Assembly: GCA_030549495.1 (NCBI GenBank)
Contig: JAUIRK010000106.1
Coordinates: forward strand, 1,537,461 to 1,601,460
From: Nectonema munidae
Taxonomy: Eukaryota > Nematomorpha > Nectonematoida > Nectonematidae
Direction: 5' to 3'
DNA length: 64,000 nucleotides
The notes under the pieces are model-generated. The model worked only from the letters and a program-made list of their open reading frames with translations. It had not been told where the DNA came from and ran no database searches. How positions within the stretch are numbered: position 1 is the stretch's first letter; each line of letters starts with the position of its first letter. Below are positions 1 through 10,980 of the stretch, piece by piece. A program made the translations under genes and the position numbers.

Positions 1-191
1 TCAAAACTTTCATTATAACTTATATCGTCTTCTTCAACATCGTAAAAAATAATTTGTGCTTTACTTTCAAGCATATTACGAGAAAAGTTTGAAACATTAT
101 TTTCCTGATCACTTTCATCATCTGCAGAGTCTTCATCGCTTTCAAATTTTTTTGATTCTTTAGCGGGAGGTGTTATATAAAAAGAAGCTTC
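1..191 (-). CDS. Partial acidic ORF at window edge, function unknown
   Basis: The minus strand is open from about 191 to the window edge, with an in-frame TAA just upstream at 192-194. The product is rich in Asp, Glu and Ser (motif DEDSADDESDQENN). An AG directly before position 189 could be a splice acceptor, so this may be an internal exon. Acidic, disordered stretches like this occur at the N-terminus of piggyBac-type transposases and in many nuclear proteins. Nothing here is diagnostic, and the identity is left open. Confidence 0.3.
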
Positions 192-1094
192 TTAATTATT
201 ATTATTATTAATAATCAAGAAAAGGGGCTCATTCAATTCAAGATTAAACCTTTTTTCCATTAACTTTTAATAATTTTTGCAAATTACAATCAAGAAACTG
301 TAAAATACTTATAAACGGTAAAAAGAATTTAAATTTCAAAAATATAAAATGAACTCATTGTGCAAAACACGCATTTATATACTCATGCTAAGCGACAAAC
401 GCGTCACTACGGAAACACTGCTGGTCTATGAGATCAAAACACTTTTTGGCGTGCTGATAAAATTCATCTAAAAGTAAATCACTACAAACATCCGCTATAT
501 GACGTATAAAACAATTATTATCTATGTATGTATATATTTATTATGAGAAAAATAGCTATCAAAAAACTTTTGACATATGACGTTTAAAAAGTACATTTAG
601 TTCATTTACACACATATATACTTTGATAGAAACACGTCACTTATGAAGATCCAAAGTATGACGTGCAAAACATTCACACGAAAACATTGAACAATAAGGT
701 TTAAAGTTGGTATTTTTTGAAAGTCAAGACTCAAATCAAAAAATAAAAATCGATTTGGAGATGAAAGATACTATTATCACTTTATTCTTAAAGAAAAAAA
801 TGCTCATCTTTTCAATGTTAGATATAAAGTATTTACCGTTAAAGTTTTCATATTGTTCAGAAAAAAATAATTGAAATAAAGTAGCACAGTTATCAGTTTT
901 ATTTTCAAAATATAAATTCTATGATAAAAAAAACTAGATAAAAGTATTTTTTAGTGAAAAAACAGATTAAAGAAGCATGTGCGTTCCGTTTTTGCAACAG
1001 TGGTATATTTCATAGACACTTTTTTACAACTATATGGTAACAACCATTCAAAAATTTATATTTTTTAATTTTTTTTGCTCAGCTATTTACAAAC

Positions 1095-2110
1095 ATGTCT
1101 GCGATATCGCATGATAAGAGAAGGAAAGTGGATTCCGAGCCTCCAATTTTCCCTGAAGGGGAATGTTATTTTTTTTATTCAGCGTTTTGGACCTGCCCAG
1201 TGCCTCATTAGCTTGAAGACCGTGGCTGTCATGAAAGAAAATAACGTGGGCCGCTACTGAGAAACAACATCTTCATAAAAATTTGCGTCAATGTCTGCCA
1301 CTGAGAGAAAGGTAGTCATTACTAAGCTATCAAGTAGTTTGCAAAAAACAACTTTGCTTTTTCAGAAGTAGACTTCCGAGGCTGACAAAGTCACACGAGC
1401 AAGTTATGTAGTTTCTCGAATTCGTGCTCCCAGGATGAAACATTTTGCGCATGGAGACTTCATCAAAGAGTGTCTCTTGTTGCTATAGCTGACTCCATCT
1501 GCTGAGAACACAGCTTAACTTTGGAGAGCATAAGTCTTTGGTTCTGCCCTGTTTGTCGTCGTATCGGAGAGATGTCAGACAACGTGCCCGGCTTTAAAGA
1601 TCCGGGTCGCTTTTTTTCGCTTTTGACAGAAGCATCGACACAAAATTCACGGCTCAATTTCCTGTTTTTATCCGTGGGGTTACTGCTGACCTCCAGGTTT
1701 GAGAGGAATTTCTCCAGCTTGTCTCCCTGCTTGACACCACTACAGGGCAAGGGACTGAGGCGTATAGAGATTTGCTTTTCTGAATCGGATTAGCTGGCTC
1801 ACTGGACTGGCCTTTCTCACAGACATTTTTACCCACCTGAAGGAACTTAAAGCAAGGCTGCAAGTCAAAGACTGAGAGATATGCATGCCCACAACAGCGC
1901 CTTTGAAGTGAAGCTTCGTTTGTGGAAGCGTGAGTTGGCAAATGGTCAGTTGGAGCATTTTCCTTCCTTACTACTTGTACCTTTGAAGATGCAGACCTAG
2001 AAACTTGCAATGACGTAGTCACTTTTCTGCAAGATGAATTTGCTTCTCCTTTCGCAGAACTAAAAGTGTTTGGTTGCTGACTTCAAACTTTATTACCCAA
2101 ATGAAAATTT
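1095..2110 (+). pseudogene. Degenerate hAT transposase (GTF2IRD2/ZBED5-like lineage)
   Basis: Conceptual translation on the + strand, moving between frames, gives recognisable blocks of a hAT transposase of the GTF2IRD2/ZBED5/SCAND3 type. It starts at the ATG at 1095 (MSAISHDKRRKVDSE). It continues with a CLISLKTVAVMKENN block (normally the BED-like zinc region), then KVTRASYVVSRI and HGDFIKECLL, a CRRIGEMSDNV block near 1550, and LKELKARLQVKD followed by LRLWKRELANGQLEHFPSL near 1840-1970. The block order matches the family, but there are many stops and frameshifts, so it is dead. The small ORFs in this stretch on either strand are fragments or shadows of it. No terminal inverted repeat was located. 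Confidence 0.7.
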
Positions 2111-2941
2111 GGGTGAAGCCTAAAGAACACCTTTTGAAAGTTCCATCTACAAAGATTTCATTTATGGTTGAGACCATTAAACAGTATCTAAGAGCATTTA
2201 ATTTAAAAATTAGTAATATATAAAAAATTAAGAATTACTTACCGTAATACAATTACAGAAAAATAAAGGAGTCTTTTATTAGGTCTCAGCATTACTTCTA
2301 ATCTTAAAAAATCTCCACAATATAATTTTCTAAATCTTGAAGTATATCAAAATCTACATCTTTGGGTTATTTTTTTCTTCCTCTTTTCATTCTTATCACT
2401 CTTTTGATGCTCTTTGGTTTCGCTAATTTATTTAAATTATCAATATTTACAGTATTGATATTATCACTATTCAAAAAATACTTTTATTATAAATATGGGG
2501 GTGCTTTAAAACTTCAAATTACCTATATATCTTATGTGTTGGTGTGAAAGATTTAAAGCTTGAATCTTCTTTGACTTTTTAATAAAAAATTTTCGCATTT
2601 CATTCGCTTCATGATTGTGTTCAATTTCCTTTTTAAAACTTAAAAATTTCCATTACTATCTTTCATATATACAATTTTAGTTATGAATACATTTCAAACA
2701 AAAAGACATATTGGGAAAATATATTTCATGTTTTTCAAACTTTTATACTTTTTAATTGTTTGTAGAGTACAATAAAATGCTTTTGTTGTTTTGCCTATAA
2801 CATTTTTCAAATTAAAAGAAATAATTCTTAAAATAAAAAAATACCTCCAATAATTTGAACCATTTCAGTAAAAATAGATGTAAAAAATATTGAAATCTAA
2901 AACAAAAACCTTAGTGATCGAGTAATATTGAAGAAATAAAA
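2111..2941. other. AT-rich stretch without a recognised gene
   Basis: Only short low-complexity open frames are present. A 61-codon hydrophobic frame near 2362 looks like AT-rich chance. No repeat or RNA signal was seen. Confidence 0.5.
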
Positions 2942-3110
2942 TAGAAAGAAAATAATCGTGGATTTCCTTAGCTTCTACAATTAAGAAATGATATTAAATG
3001 GAAGAAGGAAGCTAATCCCCAATTTTCTGAACTTCTACAATAAAGAAATAATATCAATTGAGAGAAAAAAGCTAATCCCGAAATTCCTAAGCTTTTACAT
3101 TCTACATGTG
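2942..3110 (+). repeat. Imperfect ~60-bp tandem repeat, about 2.7 units
   Basis: Three successive stretches carry the same order of motifs: a GAAAGAA-like purine run, then ctaatcccnaatt (or a variant), then agcttctacaa and aagaaatnatat. The spacing is about 60 bp. The copies are diverged, and the third is cut short at about 3110. Confidence 0.6.
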
Positions 3111-3931
3111 TGTAGTATAATTCAAGCCTTGAAGCATCACTTCACCTTTTCCATTGTCAAATCTCCTCTCCACTTATTTTATCACTCGAGCTTAATTGTA
3201 AAAACCTTGCCATTAACTTCAATTACACAAATCATGTTAATATATATCATACGCCCATTTTCTATCTGTTTATTCACCCTGTTGTCCTGTTCGCTGTTGC
3301 TTGTTTTCCCACTCCTGATGTTAGTAAGACATTTCACTTCTTTCTTTTGCACTTTTATACCAACTACATTTCAGGGTGTTAAATAAAGAGTTTATTTTGT
3401 ATCGCTTTTATCACAACACAACATTTGCATATGCTGCAACTACGAACAGGCAATGAAAGTAGAAGAAAGCTTAGTTTAAAAATTTTAAAATAAAGAGTTG
3501 CACGTTTGTAAATTACTTTGCACATAAACAATGAAAAAGTAGCAAAAAGAAGTTTTCAAAAAAAATGATGTTTAGCTACAGGGAATCAGAATGAATTATT
3601 AGTATAAAGAATTATATAGAAATCATCAGAAATGTTTTTTTTAAAAAAGTTTATTTACCAAAATTCATTCAAAAATAAGTTTTTTTGTATTTAAATATTA
3701 AGTTTATATATTTACAAGAGCAGAAAAATCTTTTCTCTATTTTGAATTTGAGTCTTGATAAAACCATCTCGCTTTTTTCCATGCACAAACTAATTCAGCT
3801 GCACATGAAACAAGTTTTACTGCTCGTTCACAACTCTGTGTGTGTAAACAATATGGAGAAATTTTAAATGGGAAAAAATCTTAATTTATAAAGCTCATGT
3901 AAAGACATTTTTGCTGTTAAAATGGGCTCTG
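3111..3931. other. Non-coding AT-rich stretch
   Basis: Nothing beyond short chance open frames was recognised. Confidence 0.5.
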
Positions 3932-5125
3932 TTAAAACTTCTTTATTCCACAGTCTATAAGCATTTTGTAATCATTAGCATTGAGATTCACTGTACTTGG
4001 AACCTCACAAAAACCATACTCTTTGCCATTTCTTAGTTTTATTAATACATCAATAGCAAAAGTTCTATCTTCTGCACTTTCAGAACAGAGTAAAGAAACA
4101 AGCATATTTTCTGGATGAGCCCACCATGACTCACTCAAAAGGTAAGGTTTTGAGATATTTTTGATTATTTCTTCTTGTTTTTGCCAAAGTCGAAATAATT
4201 TAGTTAAGTGATTTGGAGCATATTTAATATTATGTTTAATTTTAATTTCGAAAAACATTGGTAAATATTCTTGAATTACCCACGGCGCAAGTAATTTCAA
4301 GACTTTTGTTCTTTCACTATCAAGATTATGATTGCTCATGTACAAAAGTAAACATCTCATGCCACAAATCAACCATCTACTGTGAGATAAAAGACTACAT
4401 TTATAGGCTTCTGTTTTAGAATCAAGTTTGCCTTTAGTAACAGCTTGAAGATATTTCCAAGCTAAAATCTCATCTTTTCAAAACATTTTCATCAATTTCA
4501 ATAATTGGCTCCAAAAGTGGAATAGCTTCAAAACTATAATTTTTTTGAAGAACTTCAACTTTAGAAAAAAGTTTAGCAATTGGACCACTCCAGCCTTTAT
4601 CTGAAGATGTTGGTCCATCAAGTTTGGAAACAATATGAGGAAAAGTATGTTCATTAATATGAAGAAACCAATAAGAGCGAAATAGTCTTCTACCTAAAAG
4701 TTCTTCAACCAGTTATAAAATTCCATTTTTCCATCCAGACATAAGATTGGTTGTATCACTGCCGATAAACTCAAGACGTTCATCTATTTTATTTGCTTTT
4801 AACCAGTCGTATAACCCACGAGCATATTTCAAAGGGGATTTAGTTCCTAGATCAGCGTCTACAGTATAATGTGTTGGATATCTTCCTTCAGGTTCTTCAG
4901 TCACAATCATATGATTTTCTTTGATAAATACTTTTTTATAAATTGAAGTTTTAATAATTTCTTCACTAACGATGGAAAATTTTTTTATACATGTTTACAT
5001 TTAGATGTTGCATGGATATGAGGTTTTGTTGTATTGAAATACATCTTCTTAAAACATCTTTTAAAGTTGGGAATTCTGAAGAAAGAAAGTCCTTGGTACC
5101 TCCAGTATAAATGCTGAGATTAGTA
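3932..5125 (-). pseudogene. Broken gene of a multicopy invertebrate family, split by piggyBac
   Basis: On the minus strand a coding sequence can be followed from about 5125 to 3932. Blocks in order are LSIYTGGTKDFLSSEFPTL, the segment around 4910-4713 ending in FIGSDTTNLMSGWKNGIL, then LVEELLGRR and LDGPTSSDKGWSGPIAKLF near 4600, and SLLSHSRWLICGMRCL running into a 146-codon open C-terminus. Defects seen are an in-frame TAA directly after NGIL, a frameshift near 4480 and another near 4970. The same reading continues upstream of the piggyBac insertion at about 9149-9190 (block AFVPKKLVFLN), so the transposon landed inside this gene. I recall similar proteins (GGDSTN..GW, LDG.T) as large uncharacterised families in arthropods and cnidarians, but cannot verify this here. 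No function is assigned. Confidence 0.6.
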
Positions 5126-5793
5126 TTAACCCTCGCTTGGCGAACTTATTTGTTCTAACACCGTTGACGGACTCAATACATTATTATTAATTAAGTTGTT
5201 TTGTGACGTTCGCACCCATCCTTTCGGATATCGTGGCCCGCCCGGAATGCTGAGTCCAAGTCTAACTGGACTTTCCATCCCACTAAACACCAATCGGCCC
5301 TTGTTACAAAAGAATAGCTCTATTATATATAGTATTTTACAAGAATTTATGTGACAATATATAAATACAACTGAGAGAACGATACAATCCTAACGCGAAC
5401 GCTCCCAATTTGGGAATCAATACATTTTTTCCGCTATTCTTATAACGTTATGTGTCTTCATAAAAAGAAATTTAATAGTGATAACTATAAACGCGTGATG
5501 ACAAAATTTCATATATATATATATAAAAAAAACTTAATTGATAAAAATATTAAACAAATATAAAATAAAATTAATTATCAATTTATTTGATCTAATATTA
5601 AAAAAATTTATTTTTACATATATTTTTTAACGCCATCTAAATAAAATATAAATTAAAAATTTATATTATGAATTTATTAAAATTTTGTGAAATTTTTACT
5701 GATTTAGAAGAGTTATGAGTTATTTTATTCATTTCTCTGTATTTTGGAATCTACTTAGGAATTATCATTGTAGGAATTAAAATTGTGTAAAAC

Positions 5794-6366
5794 GCATGTC
5801 AAACTCGGAGTCCCATGAGGGCCAAAGGAGTGAGTTTGTGTTCTCATGAGGGCCGCACTCCTACAATTATATTTAAAGTTGTTCAATAAAAATTATTGCA
5901 GAATATTTTACTTTTAACTTAGAAACATGTAATGGTTTGATTATATTCAAAAATGCAAGTACAAAGTCATGTATAGTTAAACAAAATAATTTAATTAAAA
6001 AATTAGCAAGGATATAAATCTGTTCTTTATTTTAATATAAAAAAAGTTTATAAGGCAACATACATGGCCCACATGTATTTGAATGAACTACAAATGAAAT
6101 GCACATAAATCACAATAATTCAAAATAAACATTTATTGTTAATTATTCAAATACTTTACATGTTGTTGTCCCGAGGCTTGACACCTCTTGTTATTGACAA
6201 TCTTTGCTATGTCTGGCTGAAATTTCTGTGCAGTGCGAACTTTTATAAGAGATGATAAGTGAAAATCAGCGAACCTAGTTCTCTGAGAAATACTGTAATC
6301 TGTGGTGGCCGCAAATCTGCTTGTAATGGGCCGCATGCGGCCCGCGGGCCGCATGTTTGACATGGC
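5794..6366 (-). mobile_element. Nested hAT element with perfect 8-bp target duplication
   Basis: The 8-bp direct repeat TGTAAAAC stands at 5786-5793 and 6367-6374. Inside it the termini are inverted: GCATGTCAAAC at the left and GTTTGACATGGC at the right. The 573-bp insert keeps the GGGCC/GCGGCC-rich ends typical of hAT elements whose ends read ..TGTCAAAC. On the minus strand, 6300-6150 still encodes a block resembling the extreme C-terminus of GTF2IRD2/ZBED-like transposases (RFADFHLSSLIKV, then KRCQASGQQ). It is therefore an internally deleted, non-autonomous copy. Confidence 0.82.
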
Positions 6367-6772
6367 TGTAAAACAAGAGGAATTGGGCGACAGTACTGCT
6401 ACTAATTTTGTCCTTGCTAAAAATTTCTAGATCGATATTTTACTGATAAGCTGTGGCTTCTTGAGAAAAATCACACTGATTTTGTATGCTATTGAACGCA
6501 AAGATTTGTTGATAAAAATACTATTACGTAATAGATGTATAATATGGTTTTATCATGATGTCATTGGCATAAATATTTATATATAAATTCTGGCAATTCG
6601 CTTATGTTTACGTGCTACGCATATAATAAATTGCACCATCAACTCATAATGAAAACAAAGCACATATTTTTCTCAAAGTTTTGTGAACATCTGCTCAATA
6701 CTTTTTGTTGCGTATTCCTTTTCTTTATACACGTTGACTTGAAAGAATTTCTTTATCGTGTTCCTTTATAGC

Positions 6773-8750
6773 ATGTCTTCTTCCGATAACTCTTCTTCAA
6801 CTTTCAGTGATTCTGATAATAATGAGACATCTCAAATCTCGAACATGTCTTGTGAAATTGACTTTTTTGATCAAAATCTGATTGCTCCTGATTCTACTGA
6901 ATATTTTTCGGAGCCAAGAAGTAGTGGAGTAGGAAGAAGAGAAAGTTTGAATATTCGCGATTCGATCTCCAGACCTCCAGGTCCTAAAAGCTCTGCTAAA
7001 AATTTAAATGATATTTTTTCCATATTTAAACTTTTTTTCGATGTTGAACTTATTCAATAGTTGTACTCAATGACAATGCACAAAATGGAATCCAATTATA
7101 AGTAAGTTGTATTTTTAAAATCTGAAAAGTAAAAACAAATTTTATTTTTTAGATCGACTAATCCTAAGTACGTAAACTTGTACCACTGCTACACAAAGTT
7201 TAGTGTTTCCTATCTTCTCGCTTACTTTGGTTCTTTGATTTACATCGGTCAAAATGGTGATCAAAAAGTTAAAACTGCTGACTTATTTTCAAATGCTGGG
7301 AGTCCTTTTTTACGAAGTTGCTTGGGACGCGATATGTTTACTCTCATTCACGTATTTTTACGTTTTGACAAAAAAAAACGAGAGATGCTAATGACAATTA
7401 TTTTTGGCTGATGGGCACGTCCCAAGCACTTTATCCAAAAGAAATCATGAATCACTTGTCGCAGCTAGACGATGAATTTGACCGATACTTTCCTGACTTG
7501 AGCCCTAAAAATGCAGAACTAGCTAAAAATTCGTTTTTATGTCATGTTGATGATGTGTTAGAAGAGGCTCAAGAAGAGTTCATTGAGCTTATCCAACCTA
7601 CATTCTACAACTATAACAACATTTTAAAATATTATTTTTGTTATGTATTTTACTCTTAAATAAAAATGCTTTACGATTTCTCTGATTTCATATGAATAAG
7701 CATACGATTTAATCATATGACTATACAATCATTTTTTGCATAAAAATCTTTGATTAATTTTGTTATCTCAAACTATTCAGTTGTAGGGGTCCACAGGTAA
7801 AAAAAAGTGTCTGAAAAAGGGGGAACGGGATAAAAAAAAAGGTTGGGAACCACTGCCATAGATGAACAGCTTGTTACATTTAGGGGAGGATGTCCGGTCA
7901 AAATATATGACCCCAAAAAACCCGGACACTACGGTATAAAATTATATCACATAAACGACGCTAACTTTTATTATTGTATATCTCCCGAAATCTATGTGGG
8001 TGGTATTTCTGATAGAACTTACTTTTCTGGGCTAAATATTTGCAAAAGACTAATTGAAAATAGTAAAATACCTGAAGGGTGTGGCATTTACACGGATAAA
8101 TTTTTTACTAGTCATTCCTTAGCTGTTTAGTGTAGTACAAAAAATTTATCATTGTGCGGAACTGTTATGTCAAATAGGAGATTTGTCCCCTTAGTATTTA
8201 GACCCCCCCCCCCCCCCCCTATCTTAGAGAATTGCGACTTAGTGAATGCGAAAGTAGAATAATATATTCCTATGTTTCTCTGAGCGCGTATATACCTAGA
8301 CGTCATGCCGTACGTAATTTTAAAGTTGTATATATTATGTCGTCACAGCATAAAAACGTGCAAATCGCTAATGTTGCTTCGAAACCTGAAAGCTTGTTGG
8401 AATACAACAAGTTCAAAGGTGGAGTTGATGTGAATAAAATGCTAAGAGCTTACAAATCGTATAAACCCAATAGAAAGTGGACTTTTGCGCTATTTTCAAA
8501 TTATCTAGATATTAGTGTGCTGAACTCATGGGTTATAGCAAAGTTCAATAGCCCTAGGGATTTCCCCAACACAAAACAAGGGGGTAGAAAGATATTTATA
8601 AAAATGTTTGCCCTGCGAATGGCTGAAGAATCTATGAAAATAAGATCTCTAACTTCATCCCTTGATGTCAAGCATTTATTATCATACTATGGTTTTGAAA
8701 GTCGTAGTGAAGTAGAACCTACATCATCTATTTGCTCTAAATGCCTCTAA
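6773..8750 (+). pseudogene. piggyBac transposase, disrupted
   Basis: The start is at MSSSDNSSSTF (6773), with an acidic serine-rich N-terminus. After FDVELIQ there is an in-frame TAG (7058-7060), then a 51-bp GT-AG intron (7102-7152) whose removal keeps the frame. The next exon carries the DDE_Tnp_1_7 blocks YLLAYFGSLIYIG and LGRDMFTLIHVFLRF. A frameshift near 7395 is followed by a hAT insertion that replaces roughly 40 residues. The frame resumes at IDEQLVTFRGGCPVKIY (7859) and continues through IYTDKFFTS, an in-frame TAG at 8128 and CGTVMSNRRFVP. A 17-C run (8203-8219) marks another break. The last open part (8232-8750) has EYNKFKGGVDVNKML and FALFSNYLDISVLN, and ends SSICSKCL, perhaps a remnant of the cysteine-rich tail. 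The gene is dead. Confidence 0.85.
7414..7855 (+). mobile_element. hAT fragment inside piggyBac (C-terminal transposase plus right TIR)
   Basis: About 70 codons from 7420 match the hAT C-terminal segment of ZBED5/SCAND3-like transposases: EIMNHLSQLDDEFDRYFPDL, then NSFLCHVDDV and QEEFIEL. The right end GGTTGGGAACCACTG at 7841-7855 is a classic hAT terminal repeat, after which the piggyBac frame resumes. No left TIR was found and the host piggyBac lacks about 40 residues at this point. The fragment probably results from an insertion followed by a deletion across its left border. Confidence 0.72.
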
Positions 8751-9190
8751 GTTTATAGTTTTAAAATAAATTTTTAACACGTTATATATTTTTTTGACTT
8801 TTTTAGACTAAGTTTTTTTTGAAATAAAAACCGGTTATTCGTGTTATGAGAATAGCTTGAAAATATAAATATATGCGTTGTAAAGTTAAATCCATAAATT
8901 TTTTAAAATTATTATTATATATATAAATTAACGCCATCTATTAATTTTTTATGATAAATTTATTATTTTTAAGTTTTGGTAAAAAATATAGCCACAAAAT
9001 AATTTTTTTTACTAAAGATTAAACTTAACATTGTAAAGAACATTTACATGTTAGTGGTAATTGAGGTTTCTATAATAAAATTTTGTGTAAATAGCGTTTT
9101 AATGTTGAGAGCGGAAAAAATACATAGAGTCCGTCAAGCGAGGGTTTAGAAAGACGAGTTTTTTTGGAACAAAAGCAGGTATATTTAAAA

Positions 9191-10403
9191 ATTAAAAAAA
9201 AATTCTAGAAAAAAAAATTTAACAATAGTTTTATATTTGTAAAATTATGCAAAATATGTAAAACAAAATTGCATTTCCCGGTAGCTAAAATTTTTTTTCC
9301 AAAATTTTTTTTTCGTTACTATATTGCTAGCTAATATACATTAGAAAAGTTACATACCAAACCATAATTTAAAAGTGCATTACTATGACATACCTTAGAT
9401 AGCATGCTGCGATTGTAATGATCTTTTGCTGCAAAAAGATATGATGTAAAAAAGGCTTATTTTCCCATTACCGTAGTAAAGCTGTTCACATCCCAAGACT
9501 AATTATCCATTTCTGCAAGACGGTATGATGTAGTATTTTTCTTCCTTATACCAAATCAGAGTCTTTGTTGTATTTCAAATCATGTGTTAATAAGTTGAAT
9601 CAGAAGATCAGAAAAGAACCTTAAGATGTTGGTTATTGGTTGTATTCAGTAATCATCTCGACATAGATGCTCTCAACGCTTCTGCAATAGTGTTATGGAG
9701 TAGAACTCAATTGTCTATCACCTCTACTACTTTCTTTACTCCTTTCTGAAAATTCTTGGAAAATTTGCGCCTAAAGTTCGAATATCCCATGTGAAGTAAT
9801 GTCTTTGCTTCTAATTTATGGATATCAGAAAGGTTACCGTAGTGCATCCAACCTACCAGAGGCAATTGTATAAACTGCTATCCAACAAAAATCGGAAGAA
9901 TTTAAAAATTTTCAAGTTTAAAACAAACTTGGAAGGAAGTTACTTTTTTTTAGCAATTTTTTGGCTTTTAAAAAATGTAAAAGCATTTTCTTTAGGAACT
10001 ACATTACTTCTCCAATTTTTTCAAAAATTGAATTGGGGTTATCTCAATTTTATGAAAAAATGAAGCTTCTATGATCATTTTTTTCTTTTTTATTGTTGCT
10101 ATGATATATTCAAAATAATCATTCGTTTCTTTTTGATAAAAATTTTTAAATGTTGTAGAAAAACTAGATATTTTCAAGGCCTTAACCAATACGGTATAAC
10201 CTAGGGGTGGGGTACCTACGGCCTTTTGCATCATAAAGTATGGCCTTCTTGTGGTCTGTTGAGAAAAATGCTGAAAAATATAAGAAATTATATGAAATAC
10301 GAAAAATATACCTCCGAAATTACAAAGTTTAGAAAAATATATCGGAGCATGATATAGATAGACAGTACGTTTAGCGTAACAAATTGTGTTTTTATGTTGT
10401 AAG
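9191..10403. other. Intergenic AT-rich DNA with one solo hAT-like end
   Basis: No gene was recognised. The motif CTAGGGGTGGGGTACCTACG at 10201-10220 resembles a hAT terminus (CAGGGGTGGGCAAC-type), but no partner end was found. Confidence 0.4.
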
Positions 10404-10679
10404 TAGAGATGTATCGGATGTGGAATTTTTTGTATACGCGGATGCGGATATCAAATTGGTCATCCAATCGGATGCGAATAGGATAATTGTTATTCTAAAG
10501 AAACGCAAAGTTGTATACTTTTCAAAGATTTAGATAAAACATGTTAATGTATATGTGCTACCATAAAGAAATTCTTATGATAAAAATTTTGGATAAAGTA
10601 AAAATTAGAAAAAACTAAATGATCCGCGGATAGGATGTAAAATTTTTTGCGTGCGAAGATTATATCTGGCATCAAAGAG
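10404..10679. mobile_element. hAT-type MITE, same family as 21645-21973
   Basis: The left end TAGAGATGTATCGGATGTGG is followed by the family's TTTTTTGTAT.CGCGGATG block. Near 10621-10660 the mirror block GATCCGCGGATAGGATG and AAATTTTTTGCG appears. The right terminus is decayed. The large duplicated segment begins inside this MITE, at 10557. Confidence 0.6.
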
Positions 10680-10980
10680 CAACGAATACAGTAGTGCTGC
10701 CAGCGATCGGCATGTGTGTGTTTCTTTCTGTATGTTGTCTTTCAGTGTGTGTATTCTTTTTATTTCAGTTTTTATTCTTTATATTTGTATTTGTGTGTGT
10801 TTTGCGAGAAACGACCACGGGACCGGCTAGAGTTTTCATAATTATTTTGACTGTGCTGTCAGTTTAGAACAATATTTGTGTTTACATTTTACGATTCTTG
10901 TTTTTTTTAATCCGCCGATAATTCTATATTTTAATAATCTATCCGTGCATCTTGATTTGAGTAAAGTTTCGACCCCTGCC

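Larger units (their letters stand above)
5130..9144 (+). mobile_element. piggyBac element with TTAA target and nested hAT remnants
   Basis: The left end CCCTCGCTTGGCG begins at 5130 directly after TTAA (5126-5129). The right end is the inverted match CGTCAAGCGAGGG, ending at 9144 and followed by TTTA (9145-9148), a one-base-mutated TTAA. A second motif, GACGGACTC...ATACATT, recurs inverted near both ends (about 5163 and 9120). CCC termini, TTAA duplication and the encoded transposase define the piggyBac superfamily. The element is about 4 kb, inflated by two hAT insertions (5794-6366 and about 7414-7855). Confidence 0.88.

Noticed and set aside
3932..4910. hAT transposase identity for the minus-strand gene
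   Set aside because: The SDTTN block looked like a hAT Asp region, but flanking blocks (LDGPTSS.KGW.GPI) do not fit hAT. Left as unknown family.
5200..5300. GC-richer stretch near the piggyBac left end as a gene or RNA
   Set aside because: No open frame, tRNA cloverleaf or promoter-like structure could be supported.
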